DNA of 64,000 nt from Bombyx mori (GCF_030269925.1 NC_085127.1:14639501-14703500); one strand, 5' to 3'. Shown: positions 41,559-53,737, counted from the stretch's first letter. Program-made: numbers and translations. Notes: a model not told the origin generated them from the sequence alone.

Positions 41559-42933
41559 CACTCGCGAGGAAAAGTTTGGAATCACTTACTTGAAATTATA
41601 TCCGCGCGATCTCGTGTACAAATTTTTTTTTAATAATATTAAAAATGACATCATTTTAAAAGTTCAACTCTTAACTTTAAACTGATACTAAATTCATTAA
41701 AATCAAGCCAGTATTTAAGAACCTATCCCGGATTAAGTGAAGGAATAACGAAAAAGACGTGTTTCAATAGCTTGATACGTCGCGAGTTGCGACCTATTGA
41801 CCCCTACAAAAGCACCTGTTATCGGATTTTCTTTACCAGTTGATTTCACACGTTGACCGATACACATCTCCGCTAATTTTGATCCTTTATCTTGTACGAC
41901 AATGGAAACAACACCTACAGAAGCAGCATAAATCGTAGTCCTATTGCAAGAAGGGCTCAGCCAGCGGGTTGTCGCTTGTCGGCTCCACATAAGCCAGTCC
42001 TGTGTTTTGAGAGTTTGCGAGCACTTTCAGGAGACTGGTGGCTTTATCCCGAGACCAACATCTGGACGGCGCCGGTGCAAACCGGAGAGGGATGACCGTT
42101 TTATCGCGTCAACCTCTCTCCGAAATCGGCATTTACATGGTGTCGACGTCCAATAGGAGCTCCGAGATATTCGTGGGGTAGCAGCCAGCGAGTGGACACT
42201 TTGTCGACAACTCAAGCGTGGCACGAAACGCGCCTGGCGGGGGACGAGGAGGCGGTCTAACTTCGGACTGGTACATTTCCAATATTCTGCTGGAACATGT
42301 CCTTACCTATGCTGGATATATCGGTGATCACTTCCTCCTTATGCACGATAACGCTCGTTGTCACACTGTCCGTATAACAACTGTATACCTCGAAGAAGTC
42401 GGTATCGCCACATTGGACTGGCCAGCGCTCAGCCCTGACTTGAATCCCATTGAGCACGTGTGGGATGAACTGAAGAGGAAAGTTCGTTCCAGAACTCCTG
42501 CTCCTTCATGTCTGAATGAGCTGAAATCGGCGTTGATTTACGAGTGGGAAGGTATCCCACAAGAATCAATTCAGAAGCTGATCATGTCTATGAAGAATCG
42601 TCTTCGAGCAGTTATTAGGGAGAGGGAAGGGAACACAAAGTACTGATACTAAATTTTAAGGCTAAATATTTTTTTTAGTTATTAATTTTTGTTGTTTTGT
42701 TCATTCATTATTTTTCCATATTTCCTTGTTTTCCTACCTCCTTCACTTAATCCGGCTAGCTCCTTAACTACTGGCTCGATTTGAATGAATTTGGTATAAA
42801 TTTAAAGTTGACAGCTGAACCTTTGAAACTATGTAATTATATTATATTATTTATGATAATTAAAATTTTATTTAGTCATCAAGATCGCGCGGAACCAATT
42901 TCAAGTAAGTGATTCCAAACTTTTGCTCGTGTG
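41559..42933 (+). mobile_element. Tc1-type transposon with both inverted repeats
   Basis: Left end 41559 CACTCGCGAGGAAAAGTTTG, right end (reverse of 42933) CACACGAGCAAAAGTTTGG. Inverted repeats of about 54 bp share a long identical core including GGAATCACTTACTTGAAATT. A TA dinucleotide flanks each side (41557-41558, 42934-42935), the Tc1/mariner target duplication. Total 1375 bp. The transposase inside is damaged. Confidence 0.88.
41944..42646 (+). pseudogene. Tc1-family transposase, internally deleted
   Basis: The N-terminal DNA-binding part in one frame shows LSQRVVACRLHISQSCVLR and then RPTSGRRR, a paired-like helix-turn-helix with the GR(R/P)-type hook. A stop at about 42156 and a frame change follow. 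The catalytic C-terminal part in the second frame (42218-42646) keeps LMHDNARCH (second Asp) and LSPDLNPIEHVWDELK (third residue Glu), ending GNTKY. The region that should hold the first catalytic Asp is missing, so it cannot be active. A DD34E-type spacing is likely. Confidence 0.85.
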
Positions 42934-42935
42934 TA

Positions 42936-43395
42936 TATATTTTTCCTCAGGGTTAAAATTTTAAACAAAAGAGAAGTTTTATAATATTTAATAGTATTAA
43001 TTTAAAAAGAAGGTATATTTATAAAAGTAGCAACTCATCGCCCCATATATAAAAACCGGAAAAAAATTGGTTTTAATTAAGCCCGTTCTCAAGTTTCATT
43101 TTACCAACTGAAATTCAAATACCGGCCCTATTCCATACACGAACTTTTGTTTGGGCATTTCCTGAAATTTTAAAGTATAATGTAGATGCTTTTTTCGTGT
43201 TCTTCAGCCCATTTTTTGTAATTGCCACCCATGAAGGCAGCTGATCTGAGATTTATGACGTCGGGTCAAAGGTTTCTTATTAATTAATGTTCTGAAGTTA
43301 TCTATATTTTTTTTATGAAAACGGTAAAATTTACGGGTAAATAGTGAATTCTCCCAAAATACTTGAGGAATGTTAAGCAAAATGAAATAATTGAA
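42936..43395. other. No gene seen
   Basis: AT-rich. Confidence 0.3.
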
Positions 43396-43690
43396 GCATG
43401 CGGTCTACCTCAGAGTGAGTGGCCATCGTCGCATTGCAATTATAAGTGTATAGTCAAAGTGGTGCTTCCCGTTGAAAACTCTGTTAAAATCTCATTGGGC
43501 ATGATAAGGCATGATACAACTTGGAGCGAAGCTTATTCCAAAATTGGATAGTACGTGGCTGAAAAGATTCTGGAATCGTACTATGAAAGCATATATACGA
43601 AAGCAGTGCTTCCAGATAGTATGGTTGAAATATATTCCGGTAGCGGACGGTCCAAACAATTCTTCACAGCAATGAATTTGAGGCGTGTCT
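43396..43690 (-). mobile_element. Ancient CR1-like LINE 3' end
   Basis: Block order matches the LINE tail and ORF end in reverse with heavy decay: TGCGGTCTACCTCAGAGTGA, then GGAGCGAAGCTTATTCC, GTACGTGGCTGAAAAGATTC, and CCAGATAGTATGGTTGAA. Confidence 0.55.
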
Positions 43691-44054
43691 GCGTACAATT
43701 AACATTTTTACTATATTATACAATTTAAAAATGATGACAATGTCGTAATTTTCCATAATTAAAAGCAGGCTGAAGCTCTCTCAGACTCATAAATACCCTC
43801 TAAAAAACATGGCAATTGTTTGCGGCCTGTAAGCCCAACAAATCAACAATGATGTCTGATGATATATTATGTACTATAGAGGTTTTTACATTTTAACAAA
43901 CAATAATTTTCGTGATAAAATCTGCTGTATTATCTTTGTTTTTTTTTTCTTTGAACGTATTTCAAGAGCGCGATGTTCAGACTCACAGTTCTATAGTTCT
44001 TTAACATCAGATGCAGTTGCCACATGCAACCGGCCACAAACCACAGTAGGTAGG
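43691..44054. other. No gene seen
   Basis: Nothing recognised. Confidence 0.3.
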
Positions 44055-44360
44055 ATATTTTTAGTTGCTTATAAAAGTGAACGAGCTCACATTCCACTTA
44101 GTGTTAAGTTACCAGAGCCCCTTACAACGCGAATGCAGCCACTTGACACGGTGAGGCTTTTGTTAATAATAATTTATTATTTAAACAAATTATATTTTTT
44201 TCGGGTTTGATTTTTATTACCCAATATTATTCCTTCATCTTGAAAGTCATTCGTGGATATTATGTTAAGTATCTTTTTTGTTACAAAAACTAGTACCTGC
44301 CTGCGGGAATAGAAAACCCGCATTATGTTCTATTTCAGCTTATGCTTTAGGCCACGCCGT
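44055..44360 (-). mobile_element. Old Bm1 SINE retaining its head
   Basis: Tail-side scrap GAACGAGCTCACATTCCACT and head-side TTCCTTCATCTTGAAAGTCA...GCTTTAGGCCACG. The middle of the body is deleted. Confidence 0.55.
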
Positions 44361-44694
44361 ACGTGTTTTGTAACTCTACTGCACTGCACTCCTAATCCTA
44401 ATTAGTAATTCAGTTGGTAAATAAACTATTCACTATTGGTCACATATTTGCTACCGCTCCGCGTGACCTAAATAGCCAATCGCATTGTTTTGCCACCCTC
44501 TCACCCGTAGGTTGTATTTACGTGCGTGTTTGACGTATAATGGTCTATTGGTTTTGTGCTTATCAAACGGTTTCTATTTTCTACAACATTATTCATGCAA
44601 GTAGATGGGTCATACGCCGCTCTCTCCTCCTCGCGTCGTTTCCTCACTAGTGGCCTAGTAGTGCTTAGAAAATATAGGTGCTCTATTATGCATA
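44361..44694. other. No gene seen
   Basis: Nothing recognised. Confidence 0.3.
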
Positions 44695-44945
44695 TCTCTC
44701 TTCATCTTTTTCTCCACCTTATCCCACTAGGTGGGGTCGGCACAACTAATTTTTCTCTTCCATTCTCTTCTATCAGCCGTCATCTCAACACTCACTCCTC
44801 TCTCTCATATCGTCATTCACACACTCCATCCATGTCTTTTTTGGTCGACCTCTTCCCCCTCTACCTTGCACTACCATTTCCATACATCTCTTAGTCACAT
44901 GCATCTTCTCTCTACGTATCACATGTCCATACCACACTAACCGTC
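44695..44945 (-). mobile_element. LINE reverse-transcriptase C-terminal relic
   Basis: In reverse the frames give VWYGHVIRREKMHVTKRCME, then GRGRPKKTWMECVNDDMRE, the conserved C-terminal block of an endonuclease-RT LINE group (often LGHV.RR...GRGRPK..WMD.V..D). Frameshifts separate the blocks. Related relics are at 27350 and 32165. Confidence 0.65.
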
Positions 44946-44965
44946 CGCTCTATTATGCATATCTT

Positions 44966-45298
44966 ATGGTTAATATTTTATTATTAAGATCCACCGACTG
45001 TCCCAGGTGTTTCGTCCAACTCAGTTTTACTTATTTCTGTTCCAAAACAAAATTGGCATCGCTCGTTAATTCCGTCCCCGGGCCTCGCAGCCCGGCCATG
45101 ACGTCGGGTCCCATGCCAATTAAACTTTTAATGAACCCGCATCGGACGAGACCGCGATATTTCACACCAACCTCCATGCTTAACTCGGCCGCACGACTTT
45201 TACTGTTGGGTTTTGGTTCGGCACGTACTTTGTTGTACTTATCGATTGTAAATACTTTTATTAATTGGCCCTGTGATTTTGTTTATTGGTATTTTTGA
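44966..45298. other. GC-rich patch open on both strands
   Basis: 45050-45250 is GC-rich. The + strand frame is 110 codons and the - strand frame is also open for about 80 codons, with an internal Met leading MEVGVKYRGLVRCGFIKSL and then a stop. No family is recognised on either strand. It could be a decayed retroelement ORF or an exon. Confidence 0.25.
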
Positions 45299-46992
45299 TG
45301 TTGAAAGAGTCTCCATAAATTCTGTTATTAGTTAGTGAATGTTGCTCGGTTTTATTTTTGTGGTAAATGTGTGCGGCGTGTTTATTGTGTGGCTGGAGTT
45401 CAATCAAAAACTAAATGTATAAGCAAAGCCATTATTATATTCTGAAGATAACAAACCAATAGTATTTGGATCAAATATTTCATCGAATTTCATAGCAATC
45501 ACAACTTACCCTTCGTATTAACATTAGAAACTGTTGGCAAATGTTTGATTTTACTTCCAAGTTATAATCGATTGTAGTTTTGTTATCTTTAGAAGATCTA
45601 CTAGAAACTCCTACAGTGCTTGCTAATTACTTGGTGTTCAACAGTAAGAAATGTGCCTCTTTTTTGAGAAATGACAGGCTTTTTCTTTTTGCAGTTTTCC
45701 AAAAGTAACCTAGTATTTTAATATGATCCTTTGAATCCTTTGTGGCATCAACACGCAAGCTAGTAGTATCCAGCTGTGCCAGCTTACAGTACGCTAAAAC
45801 TTATTACATTATTTTTATTATTTTATTATTCTGAGGCTGTTTAAAACATAATAATTCCTTACTTTACCTAATCTTATTACGCATTTAAGGACTCCGATCA
45901 CTATACTGATAGCGGAAGTTCTTACCAAAAGATTTATTCTATTCACACAACAAAAGCTCGCCGCGAAAAACTTGGACAATGAAACCTTCTATTCGACCAA
46001 TCAAAACGTACCCACGAAAAGGACAAATGGAGTGATTTATCGCAAATCGTTATTTGAATGAAAGCTTTTGTTAAATCGAAAGCTACGAGTACATTGTCTA
46101 TTTAACAACAAGTAAAGCGCGCGTGTAACTGAAACACACATACGCACATGAAGAAAAGTGTACATTAGTAACTGTCGGGCAGACATAGCGTAGACGAGTT
46201 GAAATTCGCCTGATTGAGTGAACATCGGAGCTTATAGGTCAGAAAGTGAACGTGACTCTCCAGGTATGACCTTTGGATATGAGATTGAAGAACATGAGGT
46301 TAGTTTGAAGGGTGAATAATTCGTTATAGAATGCAATCGCAACGAAACTATGTCCCAAGTTAAATGTTTGAAATTGAAGGTCTTTAGGTTGTGACATTTG
46401 CGGGCTTCGGTTATTAATTCGCATCAAGCGAGATATGAGCTCGTCTACTTCAAGAAAATGTGGTCATTATTACTATTGTGGTGTTGCTAGACTTCGGTAA
46501 TTGCATATCATAGGGCGAGCGGTACAAACAAGCTGTCTGTTCTAAAACTTACCTTATTTCACGAAGAAAGCTAGAGCGAAACCTAAACCCGATTTCTGTG
46601 GACAGAAGATTTATATAAAACGTATTTTATCATAACATAATATGCTATAAATCATAATACAATATCTTTGTACGAATATTATTTATATCGTACGTAAAAC
46701 TAAAGTGTCTCGGCGAGCGCGCAACCGTGAAACTAAGTTTTCATTGACGTATTTCTCTGCTGTGAACATTTTAACTTAGAATCGAGTTTTAGAAATTTGT
46801 TGTCAGTCTACTGACACTCTCCTGATTTGAACTAGAGATCGCAAGGCATAGCCATGTTAGCTTAGTACTCTTGGCACTGTCATCATTAGCAGTCACTCAT
46901 CATTTTTAAATTGATGATGATGAGCATACTAGGACTTCGTATGATGGGGTTGTTGACATAAACAGACATCCTAATTTGAATTTCGTCGTCCA
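45299..46992. other. Long stretch with no recognised feature
   Basis: About 1.7 kb, AT-rich. The longest frames are about 62 codons and uninformative. Confidence 0.35.
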
Positions 46993-47225
46993 CTGTTGTT
47001 GCTTAGATGAGTGGACGAGCCCACAGTCCATCTCGTGTTAAGTGGTTACTGGAGCCCATAGACATCCACAACGTAAAAGCGCCATTTACCTTGAGATATC
47101 AGTTCTAAGGTCTCTGTATAGTTACAACGGCTACCCCACCCTTCAAACCGAAACGCATTACTGCTTCACGGCGGAAATAGGCAGAGTGGTGGTACCTACC
47201 CATGCGGAATCACAAGAGTCACCTG
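46993..47225 (-). mobile_element. Bm1 SINE, head missing
   Basis: TTGCTTAGATGAGTGGACGA to CACAAGAGTCACCTGTAATT. No T-run remains at the tail. Confidence 0.9.
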
Positions 47226-48249
47226 TAATTGCTGTTTATCTCGACAAGTCCACAATACGCTCAACCGGTATAGCTTATTATCAAGATATTTTACCAAGAA
47301 TAGCATGAAAACGCTGCTGCATTTTCACAAGAATCCTTAAGTTGGTGGTGCGGAAAAAGATGGGTTAGTGCTACCGTAGACCACACAAGCCTGTCTTATA
47401 GAAGGACCCGTTAGAGGAGTAATCCCGTACAAAACCACAACAATGGCGACGCGAATAAACAATTACGCGGAACTTAATAGTGTATTAGTGCGAGGAAGCT
47501 TCGAGATTAGACGATATGTTGTGTAAACACAGCCGTTTGTCAGAAAACCAAACACTTAATGAATACTGATGCGCTGGTTCTAAGGCTAGTTTGTGTTTTG
47601 TAGGAGACTAGTGGAATGGAATATCTTATATTTGATATAGTATAAGTAAATAATTGTAAATAGACCTGCTTTAACAAAAACCGTCTTCAAATAGAAAAAA
47701 AAAGATATTCCAAAACAAATTATAATACACTAAAAACAATAATCATCGAAATCGGTTGGTGTGATATTGAGTTATTCATCTATTTGTCGCGCACGTACTT
47801 AATGCAAATTTAAGACTTATGTGTTTTTTTCATGGATACAATCATCAGAACTGGACTAAATTAAAATGGGACCATACGGGAAGCGTTAGCTTTCTAATAA
47901 AAAAAGAATCATCAAAATCGATTCGCCCAGTCAAAAATTATGAGGTAACAAACATAAAAAAACATACAGTCGAATTGAGAACCTTCTCCTTTTTTTTAAA
48001 AGTACAAAAATTAATATCTTTGCCTTTAGATATTAGGCTATCTATCGTCAATTTCCCAAAACTTGCGTGACTACACAAGGGATATTTGATCATAATAGAT
48101 TAGAGTTGATAGAACGACACAAATTGAATTTAAATGTCAATTTGTCGGACTATTTTCTGTCCAACCCCGATTAAGTAAAATAAGAAAAAAAGCGGTTTTT
48201 AACGGGAGGGCTACGAAGTGGCCTAGAGAAGAATATTTCAGCCAAACAC
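47226..48249. other. No gene seen
   Basis: About 1 kb. An 83-codon frame (47819-48070, +) is Lys-rich without motifs. Confidence 0.35.
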
Positions 48250-48325
48250 CTGTCTATGGGCTCCAGTAATCGCTTAACATCAGATGGGCCTTGAGTTCCT
48301 TCAGCCGTCTAAACAATAAAATAAA
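48250..48325 (+). mobile_element. Bm1 SINE 3' scrap
   Basis: CTGTCTATGGGCTCCAGTAA to CGTCTAAACAATAAAATAA. Confidence 0.75.
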
Positions 48326-48838
48326 AATTTATCCCATTCTGTTCCAACGATAGATTCTGTCTCTGTTTGTAGTAAATAAAAAATTCAGTACTTCAATGTC
48401 CTTACATCATTTGAGCTGCAAAACAAAATGCTGAGCCGAAAGAATGTAATGCAATCAATTACTTTATATTTCGAAACATCAAAAAAGCCAGAGAGACTGT
48501 CCGACTGAACTGAAAAGCAAAAAAGGACATTTGATTACTTCAAATTACATTTCTCCTTTTCGTCTCAAAATAAATTTAATACAAAGATGTGGTACCACAA
48601 TATATACGATATCTCCTCTGAATATAAAATAAAAGAAATACACCTGTTCAAAACGCGTATTTTTTATTTTTTTATTTCGGTGACAGCTGTGGTGATATAA
48701 TCCCGAGGGCGACAGAAAAATTGATTTTGTGGAAGGGAAAAGTTTTGAATTTTTATAAGGGGCCGCGAATTTTTAGTAATGGCTCCTGTAGCATCATAAA
48801 ATCAGGTTTACGGTGAGTACGCTATTAGTTACTATAAG
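48326..48838. other. No gene seen
   Basis: AT-rich. Confidence 0.3.
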
Positions 48839-49239
48839 TTTTAAGCTATTGCACAGCTTTTATCGCAGGCTTTGAGTGCGGCGACCGAATCAAAAAATTC
48901 CGTAACGAAAATAAAACCTAATACCCCCCACTCCGCCTACCATGTAGCTCGCGTTCAACTTATTCACACGTTGCGCTTGTGTAGTGTTTGTGAATAAGCG
49001 CGCGGCGTTACGTCGCACTGCATGCGCATCATGAAAAGTCTGTCCATCTCTCTCTCACGCGGCCTAGCTTATGAGAGTGAAGGGGACAGTAATATTTTGC
49101 TTTTATATTTGTAAATATAGCATGGTCTTATTTTATTATTGTTTTAATATTAAATTATTATTGTCTAATTATAATTGCCTAAGTTAGTAAAAAATGCTAT
49201 GCAATAGCTTTACCGCGGCAGTCCCCGAGTGCCACACGT
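48839..49239. mobile_element. MITE with AAGCTATTGCATAGC-type ends, copy 3
   Basis: Left TTTTAAGCTATTGCACAGC, right GCTATGCAATAGCTTTACC...GCCACACGTG. Full interior, same orientation as copy 1. Confidence 0.72.
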
Positions 49240-49757
49240 GTTTATTTATTTACTTGATTTATACATAATTCCGACACAGTATTAATCTTTTCAATCCAAT
49301 AAATTTTTGGTATAGCTCTAGTACTGTCACTAAATAGGCCAGAGCTTGTGTAGGAAAAGTATTGTTTAATATATTCTAATTAATTTTTAATACACAGCAT
49401 ACTCGTTGTAAGTACGATGTTTTCCTGAGTCGTTAAAATTGTTGAACTTGTTGTCTTAAGGGAGCCAGCCAGCTTCGTGCAAATACTTGTGCAGAAATTT
49501 CATCGAAATTGATAACATGCAAAGTACTTAACTAGGGGGATTTCGGAACTTCCCAAAACTGTTTCGGAGTTGGCAAAAATTTACATTTTCAATGTTGGAC
49601 AGCGGCGGGCCGTGGTCTGTCGCCGGCGGCATTTATGCAAAAACATTCGAGCACCGAGAGAGAACAAGTCGTTTGTATTAACCGATGTTGCGAAGTCTGT
49701 AGTGGTTTGTTTAAGGGACATGTCCTAGTTGCAAGCTTCTACAAAAAGATCTCAGTT
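49240..49757. other. No gene seen
   Basis: AT-rich with a GC-richer patch near 49590-49640; nothing recognised. Confidence 0.3.
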
Positions 49758-50198
49758 GTTTTTTTTTTTTATTGCTTAGATGGGTGGACGAGCTCACAGC
49801 CCACCTGGTGTTAAGTGGTTACTGGAGCCCATGGACATCTACAACGTAAATGCGCCACCCACCTTGAGATATAAGTTCTAAAATCTCCGTATAGTTACAA
49901 CGGCTGCTCCACCCTTCAAACTGAAACGGATTACTGCTTCACGGCAGAAATAGGCAGGGCGGTGGTACCTACCCGCGCGGACTCACAAGACGTCCTACCA
50001 CCAGTAATTACGCAAATTATAATTTTGCGGGTTTCACTTTTTATTACACGATGTTATTCCTTCACCGTGGAAGTCAATCGTGAACATTTGTCGAGTACGT
50101 AATTCATTAGAAAAATTGGTACCCGCCTGAGATTCGAACACCGGTGCATCACTCAACACGAATGCACCGGACGTCTTATCTCTTAGGCCACGACTACT
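49758..50198 (-). mobile_element. Bm1 SINE, full length
   Basis: Long T-run, complete body, and the head at the right end with B box (reverse GGATTCGAAC-type, here GAGATTCGAAC) and A box region TCTTAGGCCACG. Confidence 0.95.
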
Positions 50199-50412
50199 TC
50201 AAACACAGTATAAAAACAGTTTCTTTTTAAAAACGTAATATAATGATGTTAAGTTCTGGAATGATTAATCACAATTAGCATTCTATACTAACGCAGAAAA
50301 AATTAAGACAAAACAGCTTTACCGACTTAAACGGCTTCTAATTTTGTAGTTTATTCTGACATAGCTGTATCTACTATCCCTTATTCTGATAACTAAAGTG
50401 TCAATATCTGTT

Positions 50413-50658
50413 TTTTACTGGTGGTAGGACCTCTTGTGAGTCCGCACGGGTAGGTACCACTACCCTGCCTATTTCCGTCGTGAAGCAGTAATGCGTTTCG
50501 GTTTGAAGGGTGGAGCAGCCGTTGTAACTACACTGAGACCTTAGAACTGATACTCGAGGTGGGTGGCGCATTTACGTTGTAGATGTCTATGGGCTCCAGT
50601 AACCACTTAACATTAGGTGGGGTGAGAGCTCGTCCACCCACCTAAGCAATAAAAAAAA
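50413..50658 (+). mobile_element. Bm1 SINE, head missing
   Basis: ACTGGTGGTAGGACCTCTTG to CCTAAGCAATAAAAAAAA. Confidence 0.94.
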
Positions 50659-52566
50659 GATAATACTTAACTCTTCACGCATCATCAAGTACCAGCAATT
50701 ATAGTCTAATTTTAGTTTATTAATTTATATGTAAAATGGCGTTATTATGGTAGTATTTATTTCAGTTTTACTAAAGACTTACTAGAAGTTACTACTTTCA
50801 CCGTTCAATTTTGCTTTTCAATTATTCAATGTTCATTTGTTTGTTAATTTTGTTTACGTGTATATGTTAATTATCATATTTATTTCTGGCATAGTAAAGG
50901 TTTTTCGTTGAAACTTGAATATTATGCTAATAATACACTGTATACAATTATTATTTATCATGTCCAAATCTCCGATTGTGGATGTAAACAAAATAGTTTC
51001 GATAACCTTTTTTTTACAAGATATTTTTGTCGCGGCTAGTGCTCAGTGTGGCGTCCTTTCGTCTGATTGACTTCAAAAACGAATCTTTTAGTTGTAGCGT
51101 TGATTGCTGTGTAGCTGTGACTTGTATAACTTGAGTTATTGCAAGTCTGAGTTCAGTTGGGGAGCAGCTGTGTATGAAAATAAAAGAGGAAACGGTATTT
51201 TATTGGTTCGTGCTAAGGAAATGTTTACTCGAATTTTGTTCCTAAAGTTTTAAATTTATAACATATTCTTTTATAAAGAGTTTAAGTAGTAGTTTAAGTT
51301 TAAGTTTAAGGAGATTGCCGGTTCCATAGTGTTTATAAAATAATGACGTCAGCGTCGCTGATGCCATTCTCTTCATCATTATAGGCTTCCATAGTGACAG
51401 TAATTAAGACTCAGTTTTCTAACGAATTCCCTTTATTGTATTTCGAGTGTATAACGATAAAAACAGAGAGCTCCGCCGCAGTCGGCTGCTCGAGTCGGAA
51501 TGCTTTGTGGGAGAATAGTCATTCGTACTGATAGTAGAAAATGGGGGTAGCTAGGTCATGAATTCTCTTGAATACCATCTCAAACACTTGTTGACATGCG
51601 TAACATTAATTAAACAGTTAACTTTATCATTACATTACATGTGTACTTTCAGGAATAAACAGTTTAAAATTATTGTGGTTTGTAAAAGATATTTTTAAAT
51701 TTTGAAGTCGTCTGAAATTTTTATCAGAGTTTTGAACAAACAGTAGTCAATACCATGAGGCTATAAATTTTAGAGCGAACAGATTCCGACGAATCTAACT
51801 TTGTATCGGGTGTCGGCTTCCGAAAGTTTGGTGGGCGCGCCTCAGCGATTACAACTTACCCACGATTGTACTGTGACTAGTCTTTTTATCCGAAGAGTTG
51901 AACGGAAATAAATGTTTCACAGTTTATATCTTTTTAGGTAGGTAGCTTTACGTTTGTTTTACAGAATGATTCGAACCGATCTATTTGAAGCCGAGAAGAA
52001 TTTCAAAATTAATGGATGAGACAGATTACAATACGAAATATTGATCTCAGGTTTCAAGAGTAGTGGTTGCAGTCACACTGTGACATTTATAAGTTAGGAA
52101 TCGATATGGACAATATTCATTGTGTTCACCGGGGAAACATGAATTTGTTTTCGTATCTAATACAAAGAAAACGATCCAAATCTGGAATCTCTTCTATTGA
52201 GAGTCAAGTTTGGCACAGCTGAGCATATTAAAATACGATAATTAAATTTAGTTTCATAAAATATGTATATTCAGTGGAGAATTAACACTAGTTCCAAAAA
52301 TAAATATCTGGTTTCGTTGAAAAAATTCGAGCAAATAAAAAATATTTTTAGCTATAAAACGTATCAATGGTAATTGCAACCAGCGCCAACGTAATAAGCT
52401 TCTTTTTCAATCGGTATTGTAAGATAAGAATTATATTGAGTTTCAATTACTTTCTAAATCTGTGATGCATTTCGCTGTATGTTAATTTTTGCACTGCTAT
52501 CTGTACTTATGAGCGAGGTAACAGTTTATCATATAGCTTATTTTCAATTCGCCGACGTTTTTAATA
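50659..52566. other. Longest stretch without recognised features
   Basis: About 1.9 kb. It has AT-rich sequence and a short (TTTAAG)n run near 51290-51312, but no reading frame of note. Confidence 0.35.
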
Positions 52567-52883
52567 GTAGAGTTACGCCGGTAAGAGTAACGACATCTAT
52601 GATCAAATAGCGGAAACGCATATCGAAACGACTAGTACTACCGGGAATTTTCTCGATAATTGTAGAGTTGTCTTGTGTCGACTATAAAAGCGTTGCAGAG
52701 ATGACACGAAATCAGTTAGTAATTGGTTCTACTCGAAGAGAAACAGCGTACGGATCACCCGAAGCGAAGCGGAAGAAGCGAATTACGAATTATGAAGTGT
52801 ACCTTAAGTGTTTTAAGTGTTAAATAGATTGATAATGAAATTGTATTTCGGTGAAGGTTTTATTTATCCCGAGCCCCAAAGCG

Positions 52884-53029
52884 TCATCATCATCATCATT
52901 TCAGCCTATCGCCGTCCACTGCTGAACATAGGCCTCTTCAATAGATTTCCAGTGCGACCGGTCCATTGCCACCTGCATCCAACGAGACCCAGCGCTTTTT
53001 ACTAGGTCGTCGGTCCATCTAGTAGGTGG
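52884..53029 (-). mobile_element. RTE 3' end, 146 bp, inside the solo LTR
   Basis: Ends (minus strand) in ATGATGATGATG repeats. It is flanked by CCCCAAAGCG (52874-52883) and CCCCAACGCG (53030-53039), a 10-bp target duplication with one difference. Confidence 0.85.
52901..53029 (-). pseudogene. RTE reverse transcriptase, last 42 residues
   Basis: An open frame without a start, reading PPTRWTDDLVKSAGSRWMQ and ending YVQQWTAIG then TGA. This is the C-terminal signature of lepidopteran RTE-type LINE proteins. It is 5'-truncated by target-primed reverse transcription and has no catalytic region. Confidence 0.85.
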
Positions 53030-53737
53030 CCCCAACGCGTAACAGTAGCAAAATAACTTTATTGGTATAAGCTACATTTTTTTTTTTTTTTTTTTTCCTA
53101 CCTAAGCTGAGGGCCTTGAGAGGCTATGTCAGCGTAACCCTAACTTTTGTAGGTGAGCTCACGGGGCTCAAACCTGATGACGTTGCTAACACGAACCCTA
53201 GCAAGAGCCGTGCTTCGCAGAATCTACCACCGGATCGGAATCGCGACCCACTGAGAAGATCCGGCGAGAAACTCAGTGGGCTGTGTCTGGGAGTTAATTT
53301 ACTCGTCGAGCCCTTCGTCGCAAGCGACGGGTTCGACGAGAACGGTGACCGGTGCTTGAAGTACCTAGAAGCACCGTTAGTGGATCGGGAGGATCCGAGA
53401 TGACGTGTTTTGGGCGACGTCGACTGCTTTCCATTCTGTCCGCAGGATCGGGAATGTAGTTACCGGCGGCCACGATGAGAGGGTTCTCGTGTCGTGCCGC
53501 TTTATCGAAGTGGCGCATTGACGCCGACTGCATATACTTACTGGTGGACTCTAAGTCCAGGTCGTCATGGAGGTGGACGTTCCTGACGAACCACGGGGCT
53601 CCGACGGCTATCCTGCAAAAACGGGATTGAATGACTTGGAATGATTTTAAGTGTATGCGGGCCGCGTGAGCGAACACTACACTTGCATAGGTCATGACGG
53701 GGCGTATGCAAGTTTTGTAGAGTGTCACCTTATTTCT

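Larger units (their letters stand above)
52571..53044 (+). mobile_element. Solo LTR, copy 4, interrupted by RTE tail
   Basis: Starts AGTTACGCCGG (first T mutated) and ends CGCGTAACA at 53044. GTAG flanks both sides (52567-52570 and 53045-53048). TATAAAA at about 52683 and a TCAGTTAG initiator about 31 bp later suggest an intact promoter core. An RTE 3' fragment sits 11 bp before its end. Confidence 0.85.

Noticed and set aside
53116..53403. 95-codon plus-strand ORF
   Set aside because: Antisense of the Jockey ORF2 end and 3' UTR.
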